Part shown: positions 45,140 to 56,985 of the stretch, one piece after another
How the letters are laid out: each line of letters opens with the position of its first letter
How positions within the stretch are numbered: the first letter of the stretch is position 1
From: Euphorbia lathyris
Taxonomy: Eukaryota; Streptophyta; Magnoliopsida; Malpighiales; Euphorbiaceae
Assembly (NCBI RefSeq): GCF_963576675.1
Contig: NC_088917.1
Span: 29,914,501-29,978,500, forward strand
Reading direction: 5' to 3'
DNA: 64,000 nt
Made by a program: the position numbers and the translations under genes
The notes under the pieces: model-generated
The model's input: the letters and a program-made list of their open reading frames with translations, nothing else
Database searches by the model: none
What the model was told of the DNA's origin: nothing

Positions 45140-45981
45140 GCTTCTGTGGAGAATGTGGCAGTCCCCATCGGCTCTCTAGGTTCGATTGTTATGTGGTAAG
45201 TACAGAAAAGATAAGGCCTTTGGGGGGGCCGAAAGATAGAGTTCCTTGTTGTTCCTTCCTTTGGAAAGTGGTTAATGCAGTTTTTTCTGAATTCTACTCT
45301 GGGATTGGTTGGTCAGTGGGTAATAGCAGATCTATTAGCTTTTGGAATGACACCTGGCTGGGGGAGAAGTCTTTATTAGAGGAGTGTATTTCTCCTCCGC
45401 CGATGGAGATGCGTCACTGGAGTATTGCTGATGTAGTGGACTCGGAGGGAGAGTGGATTTGGTCTAATTTTGAGGCTTACCTTAATCTGGAGTCGCTCCT
45501 GGTGGAGTCTTGAGAGACGCTGGAGGTGCTTGGGTGTCTGGCTTCGCTCAGAACCTAGGAGTAGGCTCTTCCTTCGCTGCTGAGCTTTGGGGAATATTCT
45601 CTGGGCTTAGGCTCGCTAAGAACCTGGGTCTAAAAAGGTTGCTTGTGGAATCGGACAACCTTGAGGCAGTTAGAGCTATTTTTGAAAATAAGACCTTTTG
45701 TTTAGGTAACCAAAATTTGCTAAAAGGGATCAAAAGGTTAAGTTCCTCTTTCGACTCCATCAATTTTGGGCATGTCTTCAGGGAGCAAAACAGGGTTGCT
45801 GACCGCCTTGCGGCTGAGGGCTATGAGAGGATGCTTGGTGTCTCTACCTTCTCGTCCCCTCCGGACTTCCTCTATTCGTTACTTTCTGCTGATCAAGTTG
45901 GGGTTAGCTTTCCCAGACTAATCCCGGGTTAAAGTTTTTTCTGTTTTTGTTTTTTTCTTTCCTTTGCCTACCCAAAAAAAA
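45140..45981 (+). pseudogene. 5'-truncated, internally deleted LINE
   Basis: The front encodes RT C-terminal wording (GWSVGNSRSISFWNDTWLG, WIWSNFEAYLNLES). At about 45500 it jumps into RNase H (MRDAGGAWVSGFAQNLG, AELWGIF, VESDN, NRVADRLAA) in another frame, so several hundred bases, including the first catalytic Asp of RNase H, are missing at the CTGGTGGAGTC junction. It ends LPG-like (RLIPG), then a pyrimidine-rich 3' UTR and A tail. The 15-bp perfect duplication shows insertion by target-primed reverse transcription into the Helitron minisatellite. Same family as 15800-16574. Confidence 0.9.
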
Positions 45982-46993
45982 AATAGATATAATGAAATAA
46001 CTTAGAAAATATCCTAACGATAAAAAAAATATATAAGAATCCATTCAAATTCTCTTTATTTAACTTTAATAAATAACATTAAAACCAATATAACTGGAAA
46101 AAAACTATAACACTTTGACAATAAAATATGTAAGCATCCGTTTAAATTCCATTCATTTAACTTTAATAAATAGCATTAAAACTAATATAATTGAAAAAAA
46201 ATATTTATATTTAATGGATATAATAAAATAACTTACAAAATATCTCAATGAAAATAAATTATGTAATGATAAAAAATATACAAGGGTCCATTCAAATTTC
46301 ATTCATTTAATTTTAATAAATAGCATTAAAACTAATATAATTGAAAAAAAATTATAACACATTTAGTTTTTCGTTGTAATAATTAACACAATATTTAAAC
46401 CTTCAAACTACTATATAAACCAAATAAAATTATTAAAAAAAGGCAAGCTTATTTCAAATTCATGGATTTATTAGAAATTTTAGAAAGCATGAGAATTTTT
46501 TTTTAAGAAGAGCTAGAATTTGATTGAAAAAACATCGCCACAAAGTGTAGTAACTATTTTAAAATTGCAAGATTATATAGAAAAAGTATTATATAAGAAC
46601 GGAAAGGAAGGATCCTTACAAACACGTCAACTGGGACATAGATTATGACTTCAACAACTTTCAAACACTATTATCAAGCAATTATAAATGTATGTTCATT
46701 AATTTATTTACAATTTGTAAATTTAAATTATTTTAAAACAAAATATTAATATCACTATATGTAAATAATATAAAATTTTAAATTTATGTAAAAAAAATTT
46801 ATCCACCCGCGCAACGCGCGGGCATAATACTAGTTTTTAATAGAAACAGCAACGATGTGAAACTTTTCGTGATAAATTGTTTGTATATATTTGATGTCGA
46901 TAAAATTATTATTATTATAATTTTTAAACATATTTCTTCTTTAATATTATTTATATTTCTATAACAGTATTGTGTTCTTTAGTATTATTTCTA

Positions 46994-48155
46994 GGGTTAA
47001 TTACAAATAACTACTATGTGGTTTGGTCGATTTGCGATGTGGTACCTGTGGTATTTTTTTTTTTTTTGCAAACAGGTCCTCGTGGTTGACACCGTTAGCA
47101 AAATCAAGGAAATGGCAGTTTGACTGTTAAATCGTAGGGGTATTTTCGGAAACAATTTTTTTTTACTTTTTTGTTGACTTTTCTCTCTCTCTCCTCCTCC
47201 TCTCTTTTTCTTCCTCCTCCGTATCGATTTTCTTTCTCTCTTTTCTTTTCTTCTTTTTCCTTCATCTTCTCTTCCTTTCTTCTCTTCTTCCCCATTTCTT
47301 TTTCTTTGTCTTCTTCTTCCCCATTTCTTTTTCTTCTTCTTCTTCTTCTTCTTCTTCTTCTTCCCCATTTCTTCTTCTTCCTTTCTCTTCTTCTTTTTCT
47401 TCTTCTTCTTCTTCCTTTCTTCTCTTCTTCCCCATCTTTTTTTTTTATTCTGTAAATTCCAGAATTCTGGAATTTCCAGAATTCCAACTTGTCAAAATAT
47501 GGAGCAAAAGACACAAAGAATCAAGCCCCCAATCAAACCCACGCCTCTCCAATAGATAGAAGTAATTCAAAGCTGATTTTGGGTCGCTTTTGTAACTTAA
47601 TAGATTAGTGATCACATTAGATTGTGTCAAACCTGTCGATCGTGGTTTCGCTCTGAATTCTACATGTTTGGACTCCGAGGAAGTCTATTTTCCAGGTAAT
47701 GGAGGCGCTTGGCTGTTTATGTCGTCGAATGTGGAGTTGAAATTGGAATTCCATGGCAATGAGGATTCTGATATTGATTGATTTCGAAATAGAATTCATT
47801 CCAGAATTCTGGAATTTACCAGAAATTTAAGAAAAATAGAGAGGAGAAGAAGAAGAAGAGAGGAGGAAGAAGAAGAAAAGAAAAGAAAAGAAATGAGAAG
47901 AAGAAGAGAGGAGGAAGAAGAAGAAAATAAAAGAAAGAAGAAGAAGAAGAAGAAGAAGTGAGAGAGAGAGAAAAAAAATTAAAAATTCTAATTTCCTAAA
48001 ATACCCCTATGCCACATCAGCAATTTAACAGAATTTCTGCCGTCTCCTTTATTTGTGTAACGGTGTCAACCACGAGGACCTGTTTGCAAAAAAAAAAAAA
48101 TAGGTGCCACATCGCAAATCGGCCAAACCACATGGTAGTTATTTATAATTAACCC
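46994..48155. mobile_element. MULE with purine/pyrimidine arms
   Basis: GGGTTAATTACAAATAACTA at the left and its near-complement at the right; arms of about 165 bp include GATTTGCGATGTGG and TCCTCGTGGTTGACACCG. A perfect 9-bp duplication, TTATTTCTA, is at 46985-46993 and 48156-48164. Inside the TIRs lie (CTT)n (47170-47450) and (GAA)n (47830-47960), which extend the foldback. The core 47455-47830 begins and ends with CCAGAATTCTGGAATT. It may be a captured genomic piece, source unknown. Confidence 0.9.
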
Positions 48156-48756
48156 TTATTTCTATTTCTATAACATTATTGAAAAAGAACAATATCTTAC
48201 CTCATTTAATAATTTTATTATTTTTAGTTTTTATTTAGCCACTTAGAGAGCTTTCTCTCTCTTAACGTCCACTTTCTCTCTCTTAATAAAAAATAACTAA
48301 ATGACTTCAAAATTAAAAAGTTGAAAAATTAAAGATGATTAGAATATCATCAATTTTTGAAAATTTTCTATTTTGTGATTATTAACGATCAAAACTGAGA
48401 ATGTCAATCTACAAGTCCCTAATGGTGCTAACGACGAGGACCTCAACCCTCTTTTTGCAAGAAGAAAATCATAGGCACTAATTTGCATATCACTGAAACC
48501 ACATGGGGTATATTTGAAATTTGTCTTTTTATTTTTATAACTTATTTATTGATTAATTTAAAATATATACATGATAGGAAATTTTACATACTAATAACAA
48601 CAATTCATCACAATAATCAAACACTAATAATTAATCAGCTAATAACAAACAGCTAAGAGCTAACTACCCAGTTAAAAGCTAGTAACAACAGCAACAGCTA
48701 ACAGGTGAATCAAACAGACCATTAGTTAGATTTAATTAGATTAAATATATAACTAA
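48156..48756. other. Intergenic DNA
   Basis: AT-rich; a stretch CTAACGACGAGGACCTCAAC and CACTGAAACCACATGG (48425-48505) resembles MULE TIR wording of the neighbouring element, a decayed relative. Confidence 0.45.
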
Positions 48757-48850
48757 TCTATCTATTAATATATTAAAAGCGGGATACTGTAGTCGCTGAT
48801 GTGGCGTGATTTTAGAGTGTTTGTTGATGTGGCTGTTTTCTAGAGCTCCC
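48757..48850 (+). mobile_element. Helitron 5' end (3' end not found)
   Basis: TCTATCTATTAATATATTAA preceded by host A, then AAAGCGGGATACTGTAG and GATGTGGC words, is typical of plant Helitron 5' ends. No hairpin-CTRR terminus was found downstream. Confidence 0.5.
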
Positions 48851-50126
48851 GTTAATTTTCATATATTTCCATTTAATAAATTTAAAATTATATATATATT
48901 TTTAAGTATTTAAGAAACCCACGATTCTTCACTTATTTCTCTCCTATAAATCAAACCCACTATTCCCTGTTAGTTTTTTTACCCCCCTTTCTAAACTGCA
49001 TCCTCTCATCCGATCTTTATAAAACAGTTACGCCTTCCTCTGTTTTATTTCCGTGTGATTTAGCATAGTTGAATCTGATTATAGTTGTTTCTTTATAGAT
49101 GCTTCATAATTTATTTCCACCAGTTTGTTGAATCCCATCCCACCATGCCCTTCACTTTCATCTCTTGCTTCACTCTGATTCCTCTATTTCACGGGTAAGT
49201 TTTCTTATTGGTTTTGCTTAAAATTTTAGGTTATTCTAAAAGTTTGATTTTAGGGCCTCAAATTTTGCAATTCATCTCTGGTTTGTTAGCCAATCAATTA
49301 TTATTATATGCATGAAATTCTGAAGATTTTTCACTTTCACTTTGCAATCTTTCTTTGTCAAGTTGATGTGGTGCAAATTCAGAGTCCTACCATTGTCAAA
49401 TTGAGATTCTTCTAAACCTTTAGCTACTTCCATGGGTTGGTTATAAAGTTCCAAGCAGCGTCCTACTCCTGGTTCGATTTACATTTGTGGGATAGTAGAT
49501 CTGCTTTCAACCTATGGTTATTTTCCATTCCCATTTTACCTCGCTTAATTATGTGCTTTATTTTTTGCCTATCTTTAATTTTAACTTCAATAATTATAGC
49601 TTATATTTATAATAGGTAATAATTTGTCCATTTATTTTTTCATGTTTCTGTATTCAATGGAGAATTTAAAGTTTCCGTGTGTTTTTGTCTTCATTCATGT
49701 ATTTAAATTTCGTCTCAGAGTCTATTCCTTATATTTTGTACTCTCATTGTTGTTACTTTGAATGGTTATGCTTTGTTCATCTCAAATTTTAATAATAGGT
49801 AATGATTTTTTCCATTTCCTTTTCCATGTTTCTGTGTGTTCGGATGGAAAGTTCAAAGTTGAGTGGTTCCTTTTTCAGAAGGCATACATTCAGAAAATCA
49901 ACTTAGTTGTAGATTTTGTATATGTACAAATTTTCTTCTTTATCAGTTCCTTAATTTATTTCAAGTCAAATATGATACAGAATTTAGGTAATAAGTCATT
50001 TGATGCAAGTAATAAGTTGGTTTGCTAGGCATGGAAAAAGTTGTTGCATATGATTTTTTTTTTTTTCGTTTTCTTATTCGATATTCGTTAATTCTTTAAT
50101 TAGTTTTTTTTTCCTTCTCAATTTGA
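48851..50126. other. Non-coding DNA, possibly Helitron interior
   Basis: A diverged direct repeat of about 180 bp spacing (AATAGGTAATAATTTGTCCA at 49613, AATAGGTAATGATTTTTTCC at 49795). Pyrimidine-rich leader-like sequence at 48920-49080. No gene recognised. Confidence 0.4.
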
Positions 50127-50560
50127 GTGCAGACTATGCAGATAATCTTGATAGAAGAAGATCCATCACATGTTATGTGTTTACTCTTGATACCGGTGCC
50201 ATCGTTTGGAAAGCTATTTTACAGCCTACAATTGCATTGTCCACTACATAAGCATAATATATGGCTGTAGTTGAAGCTACAAAAGAAGTTATTTGGCTAT
50301 GGGGCTTGGTTGGTGAGCTCACTTCAAATTTGCAGAAAATTACCGTCCACTGTGATAGCCAGAGTGTTATATATTTGACAAAGGACCAGATGTTTCATGA
50401 AAGAACGAAACACATTGATGTGAAGTACCATTTTATTCGAGATATTATTTTTGAAGGAAATATTTCTGTCAATAAAATTGGCACCATAGAAAATCCAGCC
50501 GACATGATTACGAAGCCTCTTCCAACAATTAAGTTCAAGCAAACTAAAGTACCGGGATAA
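50127..50560 (+). pseudogene. Ty1/copia RNase H fragment
   Basis: DYADNLDRRRSITCYVFTL, ALSTT, YMAVVEATKEVIWLWGL, VHCDSQSVIYLTKDQ, HERTKHIDVKYHFIRD and NPADMITKPLP are the copia RNase H and pol end, Tork-like wording. Stops replace the Glu of STTEAE and a neighbouring codon. Only this 430-bp scrap is present; its left edge follows TTGAGTGCAG. Confidence 0.85.
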
Positions 50561-51702
50561 GAGTCTATCTTTCGATCGCTTGCTAAACTAATATGTATGT
50601 AATGTAGTTTTAAATTGTTTGCTGTGAATCAATATGTAGTAAAACCAATATGGAGTTTTATTTGACATTATTTCATTTAAAGTCGGGTTTGGGACCCTTT
50701 TTTCAGTTGCAGATTCTAGGTTTTCGATTTGAACTGAATTAGATATTTTAAATGGTCATAAATTAATTATCGTTTTAGGTATCCCTACTGAACTTCGCAG
50801 AAAACAAAAATTAATTGTCAGGAATAAAACTATGTGTATTTTATCATCTGATTGTGTTTCTATTTGTTTGACCAAATCCAAATTGAAAAATTTGGTTGCA
50901 TTTTCCTTTTCAGAATATGTTCAACTGCTAGATGTTTATATTGGAAGAAATGGCATTCATTTCTAACTAAAATATTTGTGGTGCATTTTTTAATCTCAAT
51001 TTTATTTTTGTGCTTATTATTATATTTTTGGGTACCACTCTCATTGAACTTTTGTGTTGGCTATTACAATATTATGTTTAAAGGGATTATGAATTGCGTT
51101 GCAGCTCATTTTCAGCCATTGTTGTCACAGCAGGAGCTCACTCATCAAAACACATACATGCCTATACAAAAAATGAGTAGTTATGTAGTTTCAATGTTAG
51201 GTGCATGCTCATTAAGAAGTTTCTTTCTCTTATCTTATTGGAACTAAAAGCCTTCAACAGATTATATAATTTACCTCAAGTTTTCAAGGATAGCATTTGC
51301 AATATGCCAACATGGTATCTCAAATTACAAGCTGATAAGAGGAAATTAATTTGTCTTTAGAGAAGCCGGCTAGAGATTATTGCAAGAACAGGCCGGGCTT
51401 CAAAGTCTATTGAAGTTCATGTTGACAAACTCATTTGGCCTCTTGTGCGGTGATTTGGCATGGTAATTTTATGTTGTAAAATTTGCAAAATTTAAATGTT
51501 CATTTAAAATGAAAAGAATTTTAAATTTCATATTGTATCTAAAAAGCATGTAATAGATTAATGTAAAGTAATTGGTAAACATTATTATGTATTATATTAT
51601 TATATAGAAAATGTATTTTTTATACTGTTCGTTTTATAACATTTTCTTATTAAATCTTATGAATTTAACCTACAAAAAAATTTAAATTTATTGCAATAAT
51701 AT
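50561..51702. other. Intergenic DNA
   Basis: No gene recognised. 51240-51440 is less AT-rich and could be a decayed coding scrap. Confidence 0.35.
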
Positions 51703-52151
51703 AGGATAAGATCTAAATTTTGCCTTTGACGTTTCCAAGAAAGTTCAGCTTTATCCCTACACAACAAAAAATTTGAATTGACTGATTTAATAGTTATTTG
51801 ACTATCATATTAGATATCACAAACAAGTTTGTTGATGAAATAAAGCAGATCAACAATAAAGCATATGTATGTATTTTGACGGGTTGTCTATACATGTTTT
51901 AAAAATATAGTAAGCATTTTAACTGTGTTAATAACCAAATATATATTTTAGACATAGTTGGTATTTGAAAATTCTAATGTAATAATTAAATAACGAGTTA
52001 AATAACATTATAACAGTTAATTCAAAAAATTTGTTAGGTTGGGGTAAAATCGAATTCGCTTGGCAACATTAGACATAAAATTGCATCATTTTAAACGTTA
52101 GGGATAAATTTACACTTCTCCAAAAACGTTAGAGCCATTTGCACCTTATCC
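51703..52151. mobile_element. MULE-type MITE
   Basis: 449 bp. AGGATAAGATCTAAATTTTG at the left and CTTATCC at the right are inverted with further diverged matches (TTTGCC-GACGTTT against complement). Flanks CAATAATAT (51694-51702) and CAGTAATAT (52152-52160) are a 9-bp duplication with one difference. No coding. Confidence 0.72.
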
Positions 52152-53050
52152 CAGTAATATTGAGAGATATATATATTTAGATTTTTGTATTTTCTATTTT
52201 CTAATTATAGTAGGAATAGTAGGAATAGTTCCAACAGTTGAGGGACCAAAACCATCTATGATAGGAGTGGTTCCGACAATTGGGGGCATGGGCCATTTAG
52301 GCTCCCCTCTGTCTTCGCCCCTGAATGTAGTTCTTAAACAAAAATTAGGTTAAGCTCTTTGTGCAACATCAGTTCAGATAGCTCTTTGTAGAACCGAAAT
52401 ATCAAACACTCTATTCATTCGATCAATTGGTCGTATTTGTTGGTTCTAGATGACTATAGATTTGGTTAGATCTTCCGTGTGTGAAACGGTAGAAAGAGTC
52501 CGCATTTCAACTTCTCAATCTCAAATCAACGAGATCGACTCTTGTTCCAATAAAAATGGTAAACCATTTTAATCCTTTCTTTAAGATATTTAATTTTCCT
52601 GAGAGAATTAAAATGCTACAAAATTATTTTCCACCTTATTTTTCTAGGCTAAATTCCCAACACCTTATTCTACCTCCCACAACAACGATAAGCAGATCAC
52701 ATCAAGTTTCACACTCAAAAGGGAGAGGGGCGACTCAGATGAGTCCAACCCCTTTAGCCCACCTAACTCCATGAGTGATCCAAATCTATTAAGGGCATTT
52801 CACTCCACTCATTGTCTATAAATACAACCATTTGACATCCATGTAAGGGGATACGGAAATCTCTCTTACTTTTCTATGAATTAGATTGTATTTTAAAAGC
52901 CGCTCCCGATGCAGGTGAAGATATTAGAATCCTATAAAGTACAATCTTAATACTTCATCAAATCTTATATTTTATCTTATATTTTTATTTTAATTAAGAG
53001 AAAGATCACTTAACACTTATTGGAGCAATCTCGTACCGATTAATCGGATC
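52152..53050. other. Intergenic DNA, possible old LTR piece
   Basis: CTATAAATACAACC near 52818 and a preceding CT/AG-balanced stretch could belong to a decayed LTR. No ends or coding found. Confidence 0.3.
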
Positions 53051-53365
53051 TAATAACTAAAAAACTATCTGATTCGGAATATATATATCCCGGCCCAAGA
53101 CTAGGCCCAAGGGCCCGGGAGCCCACACCGATCTCCTATAAATACTCCTAACAAGGGAAGGGAGAGGGGAGAACATTTCTTGAATAAACCTTCCGGGTAA
53201 CCCCACATCTTCTCGAATATTTCCTTTATTAATCCCCTTTGAATATCTAACTGTCTTGATCGTCGGAGTGTTCACATGTATCGTTCCCCGGGCAGAGACG
53301 ATAACCAGGAACCACGAGAGTCCGCCGAAGCTACCCGAATCACTGTAGTGCATTCCCTAATTATT
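53050..53365 (+). repeat. Partial 5' LTR of the Tat element
   Basis: Contains the TATA box and leader up to the primer-site-like stretch. The left boundary is not clear and no TG start was pinned, so the coordinate is approximate. Confidence 0.5.
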
Positions 53366-53412
53366 TGGTGCGGTGAACGTGGACTACAAGTGACCTCGGA
53401 GCCTCCAGCGAG

Positions 53413-54950
53413 ATGCAAACGTCGACTGGGCCCGCCCCAACGGAAGCGCCGGAAGTTGGAGCAACTAGTTCTATGACGAACGTGGAACGGTTCGCACCGG
53501 TCATCCCTATTTCCCCTAGAAACCTGGCACCACTGATGGAGGAGGTAAGCTCGGAAGAAGAGGAAACTTACAATACCGCACAGCTCCTCAGTGCGATACA
53601 AGGTTTCCAAACCACTCAAGCTGTTCATACGGCGGCTCAAATGAAGATCATAGAACAACAGAGAAGCTTGCAGGAGGAAAACGCTAAAATCTAGCAATAC
53701 CTCAAAGCAGCAGCGGAGACATAAAGAGAAGGCGTGCCCCCGGGGCAGTCCTTAGGACCCGAGATACCCACGGGGAGAGGGGCCAGTGCCACCACAGCCA
53801 GAGGAAGCGGCATACCCCGAGAAGAGACAACGGCCGCGAACAGCGAAGATACATTGGAACTGAAGATCCAGCGTTTCTTAGACAAGAGAGCCCTCGGAGG
53901 CGTCATGGGAGGAAGTATCACCTCCAGTAAAATGCCGCTAGTACAGAGAATTATCGAGACAAGGTTCCCACGAGACTGGAAGGCTCCTCGCCTATCATAA
54001 TATTCGGGAACCGAAGACCCGAACGACCACGTGGCCTCCTTCATGAGCACTATCAACCTATATTCAAAAGACGAGGACATCATGTGCAAAGTTTTTCCCA
54101 CCACACTCTCATCCAGTGCCCAAGAGTGGTATCGAGGACTGGCTCCCGAATCAATTGACTCGTTCGACCTACTAAAGGACCTTTTCCTCTCCCGTTTTGT
54201 CGCGGCAGCGAAGGTAAGAAATATCAGCTCAAACCTCAACGGGGTCAAGCAACGGGCAACCGAGCCACTGCGCAACTTTCTTTCCAGGTTCCACCACATG
54301 GCCTCTCAGGTCAAGGGCCTTAACCTAGAGGTAGCTCATGATGCCCTAGCAAAAGGAACCTCGTGCGAGCCCCTAAAGTAAAAGTGCTTCAGAAAGATGT
54401 CGCGATCCTTCGAGGAGCTTATGACCATGGCACAGACGTTCGTCTGATATGACGACTGCGATCGGCCGGCAGGGTACGAGGAATCGGAAAGGGACAAGGC
54501 CAGAGGAGATGTGCGCAAAGAGGAAAAGAGCAGACCGACCGCAGAAGCACGAGACGAAGGCCAGGCACGCAAGGAGGCCCCCATACCTTTCCCAGCATGG
54601 GTCGAGCGGGCAAACCTTGAGCACAGGGGGGACCGATCCCGTGGAAAGGAAGTACATTATGCTGCTCAAAACCAGCCCCGCCGTTACGCACACCTGACTC
54701 CACCGGCGGACAAAGGGAAGACCCGTGTCGAGAAGGAATACTGTAAATACCACAAATCCTCCGGACACTCCACGGAGAACTGCTATCAACTACAGAAAGA
54801 AATCGAGCGGATTACAGAGCAAGGTGCACCACCAAAAACCATCAGGCAGAGGGAACAGAGCCCGAAGCAATGCGACACCAGCCGAATAGATGAGGCAAAG
54901 CGACCAAGATTCCACAGAGAAATCCATGTTATAAGAGAGGGAGCGCCGAC
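53413..54950 (+). pseudogene. Tat gag
   Basis: One frame throughout. After a Glu-rich N-terminus, the gag core spans about 53860-54400: FLDKRALGG, YSGTEDPNDHVASFMS, AQEWYRGLAPESIDSFDLL and LRNFLSRFHHMA. A zinc-binding block CKYHKSSGHSTENCYQL lies near 54740-54790. In-frame stops are at 53692, about 53722, 53998, 54379 and 54446; in each the codon context permits a single C-to-T change from CAA, CAG or CGA. No frameshift. Confidence 0.88.
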
Positions 54951-55760
54951 ACTCTGTCCGCATCTGGAGAACTCCAGAAAGAGGAAAGCAGCTGATCAGA
55001 CCCTGACGCTACAGCCACCACTCCGGACCAGCCATTCAGAGGCCCTCGTGGTCACCATCAACATCGTCGGCTTTAAGACGCATCGGGTACTGGTGGACAT
55101 AGGAAGCTCGGTTAACCTGCTTACCTGGAGAGCGCTCCGCGCTATGAAGAATTCTCACACGGCCCTCCGTGCCGGAACTTTTCCCCTGGTTGGTTTGTCA
55201 GAAATAGAAGTCCCCGTGAAGGGAGTCATCTCTCTGTCAACAATCTTTGCCGAAAGCGACCAATAAGTAGAGGACAGCGCTGAATGGGTGGTAGCGGACA
55301 TCCCCTTGGCCTATAACGCCATTATCGGAAGACCTATACTGGCTAGCCTCAAAGCTACAGTTGATATCTCCGACCTATGCTTAACTTTACCGCGTCGAAG
55401 CGGCAGAATCACCATCCAAGGAGATCGCATCCTGGCCAAGAAACTACAATGGGAGGCGACTCAACCTCGGACAGCTCTATACCTTGAAGACGGCCTGATG
55501 GATATGAGGGGGTACAATCCCACACCAATCGAGCCAGTCAGCGACTGCCTAGTCGGGGAGAACAAGACACTGAAGATCGGCACCAAGCTCTCATCTCCGC
55601 TGGCCGATGAAATAAAGGCCGTTCTAGCTGAACATTCCGACGTATTCGCTTGGTGCACAGAGGACATCACAGGTGTTTCGCCCGAGCAAGCAACCCACAA
55701 GCTAAATATCGACCCTTCCGTCGAACCGCTAAAGCAGAAGAAACGGGTGCAAGCAAAGGA
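54951..55760 (+). pseudogene. Tat aspartic protease
   Basis: LVDIGSSVNLLTWRAL at about 55090-55140 is the active-site region; the usual D-T/S/G-GSS has Ile after Asp, so D-I-G. VVADIPLAYNAIIGRP follows at 55290-55335. One stop at 55264-55266. Same frame as gag and RT. Confidence 0.82.
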
Positions 55761-56985
55761 CAAGCAGGCGGCTGTCAAAGCAGAGATCGATAAGCTTTTG
55801 GTTGTAAAATTTATTCGTGAGGTGCACTATCCGGATTGGCTTTCTAATGTTGTACTTGTAAAGAAAGCCAGTGGAAAGTATCGCATGTGTGTAGACTTTA
55901 CTGATGTTAATAAAGCATGCCCCAAAGATTCTTACTCCCTGCCTAACATAGACCAGCTTTTCGACCAGACGGCCGGGCGCAATATTCTGTCACAATTTGA
56001 TGCCATAGCTGGTTTTCAGCAGATACCTCTGGACCCAGCCGATGCCGAGAAGACCTCTTTCATAACGCATGAAGGCACGTATTGCTATAACGTAATATCG
56101 TTAGGCTTGAAGAACGCAGGGGCCACATATTAGCGATTAATAGACAAGATGTTCACTCACCTCATCGGCAAAACGGTACAAGTATACATCGACGACATGG
56201 TCGTCCTGAGCACTGAGAAGAGCGACCACCCGCATGACTTGGCGGAGGTGTTTAAAATTTTCAGGGATTACAACCTCAAACTAAACCCGGAGAAATGTTT
56301 CTTCGGTATTCGTAGCGGCAAGTTCCTCGGTTGCGTGGTCTCGGAAAAGGGTATTGAGACTAATCCCGCAAAGATCGAGGCAATCTTAGCAATGGAAGCG
56401 CCACATAATTTACAGGGAGTTCAGAGGCTCAACGGGAGGGTTATCGCCTTGGGACGATTCATTTCCTGCTCGGGACAGCGTTGTTTACCTTTTTACAAAG
56501 CAATCAATAAGGAGCATCCTTTTAAATGGTCTACGGACTGCCAGGCGGCATTCAACGCCATCAAAACTTTCCTCGCCACGCCGCCACTACTGTCGGTACC
56601 AAAGCAAGGATGGGACATCCAACTGTATTTCACTATCGCCGATAAAACTGTGGCAGTGGTCCTAACTCAAGAAGAGGGTACGGAGCTCTATCCGATTTAC
56701 TTTTTGAGCAAGGTCCTAAAGGGAGCAGAAGTCTGATACTCCGAGGTTGAGAAGGCTCTGTTCGCCATAACGCAGGCATCCGAGCTTCTTCGACCATATT
56801 TCCAAGCGTATACGGTTGTAGTCAAGACCAATTATCCTCTCAAGAAGGCAGTCCAGAAACCAGAAGTCTCCGGTCGGATCGCCAACTAGTCGGTTCGACT
56901 GTCGCAGTTTGATATACGCTTTGAACCCCGCACGGCAATCAAAGCTCAAGTGCTGTCCGATTTCATTATCGAGTTCACCGAGTCA
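55761..56985 (+). pseudogene. Tat reverse transcriptase and RNase H
   Basis: KFIREVHYPDWLSNVVLVKK, KYRMCVDFTDVNKACPKDSY, QFDAIAGFQQIPL, then a TAG at 56131 (where gypsy elements have Gln in TYQRL) and the catalytic VQVYIDDMVV. RNase H: FKWSTDCQAAFNAIK, LYFTIADKTVAVVL (an Asp-site block altered), then TGA at 56734 (usually Arg), VEKALFAI, and TAG at 56887 where Trp is usual (TGG to TAG). All in the gag frame. Confidence 0.87.

Larger units (their letters stand above)
44759..46370 (+). repeat. Minisatellite of about 140-bp units, interrupted by SINE and LINE
   Basis: Units share ATATTTAATAGATATAATAA, AAATAACTTA, CATTCATTTAACTTTAATAAA and ATTGAAAAAAA. Three to four units remain (44759-44910; 45096-46105 minus the LINE; 46105-46200 partial; 46200-46370). 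Such arrays are common in Helitrons. Confidence 0.75.
43108..46833 (+). mobile_element. Non-autonomous Helitron
   Basis: The 3' end is diagnostic: the hairpin CCCGCGC-AAC-GCGCGGG (46806-46822), seven bases, then CTAG (46830-46833) followed by host T. The proposed 5' end is TCTATACTTCTATACTATAT at 43108 preceded by host A, giving insertion between A and T. No Rep/helicase. It contains a 425-bp duplication, a minisatellite, a SINE and a LINE. A second 5'-end-like stretch (TACAACAGTGGAACTAGAGA, about 44651) means the true start could be there. The 3' end is more certain than the 5' end. Confidence 0.72.

Noticed and set aside
47000..47520. Lys/Arg/Glu-rich and Leu/Ser-rich open frames on both strands
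   Set aside because: They arise from the (CTT)n/(GAA)n tract of the MULE.
53691..54789. Long minus-strand open frames opposite Tat gag
   Set aside because: The plus strand carries clear gag motifs; the minus frames follow from GC-richer composition.
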